Part shown: positions 60,124-64,000 of the stretch, piece by piece
Layout: every line of letters begins with the position of its first letter
Numbering within the stretch: the first letter of the stretch is position 1
Source: Halococcus sediminicola
Lineage (GTDB): Archaea; Halobacteriota; Halobacteria; Halobacteriales; Halococcaceae
Assembly: GCF_000755245.1 (NCBI RefSeq)
Contig: NZ_BBMP01000022.1
Span: forward strand, 806,001 to 870,000
Reading direction: 5' to 3'
DNA length: 64,000 nucleotides
Made by a program: the position numbers and the translations under genes
Notes under the pieces: generated by a model
What the model was told of the DNA's origin: nothing
The model's database searches: none
Seen by the model: the letters and a program-made list of their open reading frames with translations, nothing else

Positions 60124-61893
60124 TCAGGCCGTCTCCTCGGTGTCGGAATCGTTCGAAAGGACTCCGGAAATCGTCTTCCCGAGCCGTCGACCGGCCATCT
60201 CTCCGATTCGCTGGCCGACCGACCGCGTCGACGATTCGTCGCTTTCGTCCTCGTCTCCGGAGAGCTCGTCGAAGGCGTCCGTCGTCGCCTGCGTGAGGCG
60301 GTCCGAGTCCGGCACCGCATCCGAGACACGGCTCCCGATACCGGACGACTCGTCCTGGTCGTTCTCCCCATCCTGTTCGTCGGTCGATTCGCCTTCTCGG
60401 TCCTCGTCGTCCCGTTCCTCGTCGCTTTCGCCGTCTTCACCGAGCAATCCCAGAATTCCGTCCAGGACGCTGTTCACCGCGCCGAAAAGCACGCTGGATG
60501 GCGACGGGAACGATGGCAACGACGGAAGCGACGGAAGCGATGGCAGTGACGGCAGCGATGGGAGTCGTTCCTTGATGCGCTGCCATCGCTCCGCGGTCGA
60601 TTCCGGCAGTGAGGGGAGGAGACCGTCCGACTCCTCGTTGCCGAGGCCTCCACGGAGCCAGCGGACCGGAGCCGTCAGCACCCCCCAGAGACGACTCGCG
60701 GCGCTTTTCACCCAGCCGACCGGGGTCGAGAGCACGTTTGCGATCCGGGTTCCGATGCGGCGTGCCCACTTGAACGGCTTTTTGAGCTGGTTCCAGAGCC
60801 ACTTGAGCGGCGAGGTGATGTAGCTCAGCAGGTTCAAGACGGTGTTGAGCAGGCGGTTGAGCAGCGACGACAGCGGACTCAACAGGTTCGCAACCGCCGA
60901 CAACAGGTTCCCGAGGAGCTTTCCCGGTCCGGTGATCGCTCGCACGTCGAGGACGACCTCGTGAAGGTCGACTTCGAGCCCGAGGAGGTCCAAAAACAGC
61001 CCTTCGAGGTCGAGGTACAGCACCGTCGCGCCGCGTGACGTGCCGTGGCTCGCGGATTCATCCTCGTCGACCTCGCCCTCGGCCTCCTTCGGTCCCCGGC
61101 GACCGTCCTCCTCTTCGTCTTCCTCCGTGACATCGAGGGTGAGCGTGGTCTCCTCGTCACCACCATCGATTTCGAGCGCTCGATCGCTCTTTTCGTTGTC
61201 GGCCTCGACTGTGACCGTGTACTGCCCCTCAACCAACTCGAAAGCGGCCTGCCCGCCGGCGTCGGTTTCGGCCTCCGACGGACGGGTCCGAAACCCTTCG
61301 ATGAGACCCATGTCCTCGCTTTCTACCGTGATGGACGCCCCCGAAACGGGGTCGCCGTCCTCGTCCTGAACGGTGACCGTCAGCTCGTAGCTCTCCTCGT
61401 CCGGGACTATCGTGAGTGTGGTCTCCTCGTCGCTCTCGACGCTGAGTTGGTCCTCGGCGCTCCCGTCGTCGGTATCGACGGCAACGATATAGTCGCCGTC
61501 GTCGACGAGGAACTTCGCCTCGCCGTTGGCTCCGGTCGCCTGCTGTTCGTCGGCTTCCGTGTCCTCGTCCTTGCCTTCGACCGAAACGGTGGCACCCTGA
61601 ACGCCCTCCCCGCTCTCGTCCTCGACGATAACCGTTAGCTCACGTGTCTCTTCGGGTTCGCCCGTTTCCGATCCCGCCGACTCGTCGCCGCTCTCGGTCT
61701 CGTCGTTTTCGTTCCCGTTGCTTTCGTCGGACGACTCCCCGCTTCCGTCGGACTCGCCGTCCTGTTCTGTCCCTTCGGACTCCTCATCTTCTCTCTCTCC
61801 GTCGTCGCTTTCACCGCCGTCGGCGAGTATCCTGTTCGTGCGTGGCCTTCCCCCGTCGAAAAGCGTCCTATCGTCTCCACTACCGGGACTCAT
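60124..61893 (-). CDS. Large multidomain protein after the gvp genes (589 aa), unknown
   Basis: A 589-residue protein without a signal peptide. In order: an acidic Ser/Glu/Asp-rich N-terminus (to about 80); two CarboxypepD-regulatory-like beta domains (near 84-165 and 173-255, each with VxxxDxxGxxVxGAxVxVE-type strands); a segment LYLDLEGLFLDLLGLEVDL followed by GPGKLLGNLLSAVANLL; an amphipathic Trp/Arg/Lys-rich helical stretch (LKWLWNQLKKPFKWARRIG); a Leu-Pro-Ser repeat (about 443-464); acidic sequence; and a terminal glycine zipper (Gly560, 564, 568, 572). The TATA box at 61918-61926 gives it a promoter. The function is unknown. Confidence 0.78.
   Translation of the reverse strand: MSPGSGDDRTLFDGGRPRTNRILADGGESDDGEREDEESEGTEQDGESDGSGESSDESNGNENDETESGDESAGSETGEPEETRELTVIVEDESGEGVQGATVSVEGKDEDTEADEQQATGANGEAKFLVDDGDYIVAVDTDDGSAEDQLSVESDEETTLTIVPDEESYELTVTVQDEDGDPVSGASITVESEDMGLIEGFRTRPSEAETDAGGQAAFELVEGQYTVTVEADNEKSDRALEIDGGDEETTLTLDVTEEDEEEDGRRGPKEAEGEVDEDESASHGTSRGATVLYLDLEGLFLDLLGLEVDLHEVVLDVRAITGPGKLLGNLLSAVANLLSPLSSLLNRLLNTVLNLLSYITSPLKWLWNQLKKPFKWARRIGTRIANVLSTPVGWVKSAASRLWGVLTAPVRWLRGGLGNEESDGLLPSLPESTAERWQRIKERLPSLPSLPSLPSLPSLPSFPSPSSVLFGAVNSVLDGILGLLGEDGESDEERDDEDREGESTDEQDGENDQDESSGIGSRVSDAVPDSDRLTQATTDAFDELSGDEDESDESSTRSVGQRIGEMAGRRLGKTISGVLSNDSDTEETA
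60503..60565 (-). repeat. Seven 9-bp tandem repeats coding Leu-Pro-Ser
   Basis: Seven consecutive 9-bp units, such as GACGGAAGC and GATGGCAGT on the plus strand, differ mainly at codon third positions. They encode LPSLPSLPS-type tripeptides ending in FPSPSS within the 589-aa protein. Third-position variation shows selection on the peptide and is not what a fresh slippage array would look like. Confidence 0.8.
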
Positions 61894-61917
61894 GAGTAGT
61901 ATCTTGCTCAGCCCTCG

Positions 61918-61926
61918 CTTAAATAG
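61918..61926 (-). promoter_or_regulatory. TATA box of the 589-aa gene
   Basis: The coding-strand CTATTTAAG is a strong archaeal TATA match centred 28-29 nt before ATG 61893, so this gene can be transcribed apart from gvpKLM. Confidence 0.6.
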
Positions 61927-62025
61927 CTGAACCTTGCTAACTCAGCCACCCACCTTACAGAGAACGACGATCGGACTGACTGTGGTCGACGACGGACGAA
62001 AAACGGACGATGAACGCCGGCGATA

Positions 62026-62436
62026 CTACGCGCTTCGCTCTTCGAGTTCGCCACTGATCTCTTCGGCCGCCGACTGGAGCTCCTCGTCGGACATCTCGGT
62101 TGGGTCCGGTGAGTTCCCGCTCGATTCCTCGTTCTCGTCGTCGGATTCTTCCTCGGCCGATTCCTCGCCGTCCGCACCGCTGGATTCTTCTTTCATCCGT
62201 CGGATCTGTTCGTCGAGTTGCCGGCCGAGCGCCTCGCCGAGCAACCGGCCGACCTGCTCGCCGAGTTCGCGCCCGACGGATTCGAAATCCGCGTCGCCGT
62301 CGCCGCCGAGACCGTCGAGCAACCCCTCGCCGAGTCCGCTCCGGAGGCTCTCGACGAACGCCGACGACCCGCTCTCGTCCGACCCTTCGCTCGCCCCATC
62401 TCCGTTCTCGGCCGACGCCGATTCTGCGTCACTCAT
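62026..62436 (-). CDS. Glycine-zipper protein B after the gvp genes (136 aa), unknown
   Basis: A 136-residue acidic protein not recognised. After a Ser/Asp/Gly-rich start it has FVESLRSGLGEGLLDGLGG, then a five-glycine zipper (Gly55, 59, 63, 67, 71: VGRELGEQVGRLLGEALGRQ) continuing into a charged helix, an acidic disordered region and the tail MSDEELQSAAEEISGELEER. This tail resembles the ELQSLAAE segment of protein A nearby. It lies 65 nt after gvpM with its own TATA box. Confidence 0.72.
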   Translation of the reverse strand: MSDAESASAENGDGASEGSDESGSSAFVESLRSGLGEGLLDGLGGDGDADFESVGRELGEQVGRLLGEALGRQLDEQIRRMKEESSGADGEESAEEESDDENEESSGNSPDPTEMSDEELQSAAEEISGELEERSA

Positions 62437-62458
62437 GGGAGCACGGTTGCGGTCGCGG

Positions 62459-62467
62459 TACTTATAG
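62459..62467 (-). promoter_or_regulatory. TATA box of the 136-aa gene
   Basis: The coding-strand CTATAAGTA is centred about 27 nt before ATG 62436, in the 65-nt gap after gvpM. Confidence 0.55.
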
Positions 62468-62501
62468 GTGCGGCCGGCAAGCGCACCGGGTCATCGACGG
62501 G

Positions 62502-62771
62502 TCACCGGCCGCCGTCGCCACTTTCCACTCGGTTCTCGCCGTTCGCCTCGCCCTCGTCGAGTGCGCGCTGGCGCTGGACGCGGTCCCACTCCTCGAAGAT
62601 GCCGTACTCGGTCATCGTCGCCATGCCGGCCAGCGCCGCCCGGAGTTTCAGTCCCACCAGTGGAATGTCGGCGACTGAGATGATCGCGTCGGCCTCGATG
62701 ACCGCCCCGTCCCGCAGGATGACGTCGATGAGATCGACGATGACGTCGTCATCCGCCCGTCTGGGTTCCAT
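62502..62771 (-). CDS. gvpM: Gas vesicle protein GvpM (GvpA/J/M family)
   Basis: An 89-residue member of the GvpA/GvpJ/GvpM family of small gas-vesicle shell-related proteins. The family core is VIVDLIDVILRDGAVIEADA, then ISVADIPLVGLKLRAALAGM and ATMTEYGIFEEWDRV. The C-terminal polar tail and the position after gvpL identify it as GvpM and not the main shell protein GvpA. It overlaps gvpL by 23 nt. It is thought to act in nucleation of gas-vesicle assembly. Confidence 0.9.
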   Translation of the reverse strand: MEPRRADDDVIVDLIDVILRDGAVIEADAIISVADIPLVGLKLRAALAGMATMTEYGIFEEWDRVQRQRALDEGEANGENRVESGDGGR

Positions 62772-63570
62772 CCTCACCCCCGATTTCCGGGACGAACGAG
62801 TACGGCGGCCACGGACCCGTAAACCGTATTTCGGTCCCCGCTTCGGCGGCCACCTCGTCGAGCATCTCGCCCATCGCCTCCTCGCGGTCGTCGGGCGCGA
62901 GCACGGTGAATCTGGCCTGTGTCGCCATGCCGTCGTCCTCGTTCGATTCGTCGTCGAGCGTCGTGCGCTCGCCGAGTTCGTTCACCTCGCGGGCGAACTC
63001 GGCCAGTCGGTCGCCGAGTGCCGTTGCACGCTCGTTGCGGCGCTCGCGGCGCAGTTCGCGGAGTCGCTGGTCGTACTGCTTTTCGAGCATGAACGCCGTT
63101 CCCGACCCCGCCGCCTCGATCTCCTCGTCGAGTTCGGCGAGCCGGCCGTCGCTGGCTGTGAGGTCCTCCTCCAGGGCGTCCTCGTCGCGCCGGAGTTCGA
63201 CGCGATACTCCCAGTGACCCGAGAGGCTATCGAGGTACTCCGAAAGCGTCTCGTGCTCGTCGTCGACCCACTCGTGCACGCGGTCGTCGCTACCGGTGAG
63301 AACGGTGTCGAACTGGAAGGGAATCGGCGTGTCGAACGCCTCGCCCGCCGCGTCGACGACGCCCTGATGCTGGAGCACCCACCTCCTGAGTTCGTCCATG
63401 TCGGCGGTGTCGTACAGCGATTCGCAGTCGTGGACGACGATACCGATCTCCCCGACCGCGAGCAGCCTGACGGGTTCGTCGTCGACACCCGTCTCCTCGA
63501 AGCTCGATTCCTCGTCGAGGGACACGGCACAGTAGAGATAGCGCCCCTCGTCGAAGTCGGTCTCGGACAT
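62749..63570 (-). CDS. gvpL: Gas vesicle protein GvpL (GvpF/L family)
   Basis: A 273-residue GvpF/L family protein. It opens with GRYLYCAVSLDEESSFEETG, has PIPFQFDTVLTGSDDRVHEW and WEYRVELRRDEDALEEDL, a coiled-coil-like charged middle, then ARFTVLAPDDREEAMGEMLD and the ending FTGPWPPYSFVPEI that is diagnostic of the family. The length and position between gvpK and gvpM point to GvpL. The ATG overlaps the gvpK stop by one base (TAATG). Confidence 0.93.
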   Translation of the reverse strand: MSETDFDEGRYLYCAVSLDEESSFEETGVDDEPVRLLAVGEIGIVVHDCESLYDTADMDELRRWVLQHQGVVDAAGEAFDTPIPFQFDTVLTGSDDRVHEWVDDEHETLSEYLDSLSGHWEYRVELRRDEDALEEDLTASDGRLAELDEEIEAAGSGTAFMLEKQYDQRLRELRRERRNERATALGDRLAEFAREVNELGERTTLDDESNEDDGMATQARFTVLAPDDREEAMGEMLDEVAAEAGTEIRFTGPWPPYSFVPEIGGEDGTQTGG

Positions 63571-63887
63571 TACTCGATGACACCTCCCTGGCCTTGCCGG
63601 GGTTCGTCGGCGCGCTCGACGAGATCTCGGACCAATCCATCGAGTTCACCCCGGAGGTCGTCGACCGAACTCTCGATGCCTTCGTCCCGTTTGATGCCCT
63701 CGATCTCCTCTTCGAGCGCGGCGAGCTGCGAGCCGAGGCGTTCGATCTCCGCGTCGGTGAGTTCGCCCGACTCCATCCGCCGGATGGCCTCGCGCTCCAT
63801 CGCGTCCACCAGCAGTTCGACGACGGTGACGACGAGCGTCATCAGCCCGTCGCGCGCCTCGTCGCCGTCGACGTCAATCGTCGTCAT
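63570..63887 (-). CDS. gvpK: Gas vesicle protein GvpK
   Basis: A 105-residue GvpK. The conserved core is GLMTLVVTVVELLVDAMERE followed by AIRRMESGELTDAEIERLGS and a charged helix. The C-terminal end (LVRDLVERADEPRQGQGG) is polar. ATG 63887 lies inside the preceding gene, overlapping it by 14 nt, and the frame continues upstream to 63968 only as a shadow. It works with GvpF-M as accessory assembly factors. Confidence 0.9.
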   Translation of the reverse strand: MTTIDVDGDEARDGLMTLVVTVVELLVDAMEREAIRRMESGELTDAEIERLGSQLAALEEEIEGIKRDEGIESSVDDLRGELDGLVRDLVERADEPRQGQGGVIE

Positions 63888-64000
63888 CGTCCTCCGACTC
63901 CGCGTCGGCGTCCTCGCTATCCTGTTCGTCCTCGTCCGAATCGTCGGCGGTTCCGGTGTGTCCCGCACGCGCGCCGGCGTTCGGTCGCGCGCCGATTTCG
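63874..64000 (-). CDS. C-terminal end of the gene preceding gvpK (probably gvpJ), partial
   Basis: An open frame runs from the window edge to a TGA at 63874-63876. The visible 41 residues (ARPNAGARAGHTGTADD then a run of Asp/Glu/Ser) form a disordered acidic tail. In the known halophile order gvpI-J-K-L-M the gene here would be gvpJ, but the conserved GvpJ core is outside the window, so the name rests on synteny only. Confidence 0.5.
   Translation of the reverse strand, partial: EIGARPNAGARAGHTGTADDSDEDEQDSEDADAESEDDDDD

Noticed and set aside
60503-60565. Tandem 9-bp array as a CRISPR or microsatellite
   Set aside because: The units are contiguous without spacers, lie in frame inside a gene and vary at third codon positions.

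Overview
The window reads as chromosomal DNA of a halophilic archaeon (class Halobacteria). The evidence is high GC, very acidic predicted proteins, many TATA-like boxes centred about 27 nt upstream of a start codon (leaderless transcripts), archaea-type information genes (pelota, RpoP, L37Ae, TiaS, Pcc1, TruD, Pth2, Rio2) and a halophile gas-vesicle cluster at the right edge. I see no transposase, integrase, CRISPR array or rRNA. One tRNA, Thr(UGU), is present.

Layout. 0.2-2.7 kb: epimerase, GTP cyclohydrolase III and a CBS/zinc-ribbon protein. 2.7-8.3 kb: branched-chain amino-acid type ABC transporter, with the binding-protein gene facing the livHMGF operon. 8.4-16.9 kb: pgk, acetyltransferase, tRNA-Thr, CobW-type GTPase, a formaldehyde dehydrogenase/quinone oxidoreductase divergent pair, Rieske protein, sugar nucleotidyltransferase and MFS carrier. 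17-22.2 kb: Dna2-like nuclease-helicase, a membrane-anchored propeller protein and an MBL-fold hydrolase. 22.2-31 kb: ribosome rescue and quality control (pelota, RqcH), an FAD enzyme, Elp3 and a RecJ-like protein. 31-38.3 kb: redox and sulfur genes (sulfite oxidase type, CcdA, CoA-disulfide-reductase type, selenium-binding protein plus ferredoxin). 38.3-46.5 kb: RND exporter, HTH/membrane pairs, Rio2, lipoate ligase, endonuclease IV and an odd Gly/Asp/Glu lipoprotein. 46.5-59.5 kb: acyl-CoA dehydrogenase, hemL, a regulator, tiaS, DUF389 protein, the L37Ae-RpoP-Pcc1 operon, DUF2103 protein, truD, trkA and pth2. 59.5-64 kb: minus-strand gas-vesicle genes (partial gene, gvpK, gvpL, gvpM), followed by three genes I do not recognise.

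The most unusual content is that three-gene block after gvpM. All three products carry a GxxxG glycine-zipper run next to acidic disordered sequence. The largest also has two surface-protein-like beta domains, a GxLLGNLL segment and a Leu-Pro-Ser repeat. A second pattern is four short ORFs (24-53 codons) that start where a leaderless transcript should begin. They end on, or a few nt before, the start of a multi-pass membrane protein gene (ccdA, DUF2270, RND, CopD-like), which suggests translational coupling.

Motifs, repeats and promoter spacings were read by eye. Family names come from recognised sequence motifs, not from a database search.
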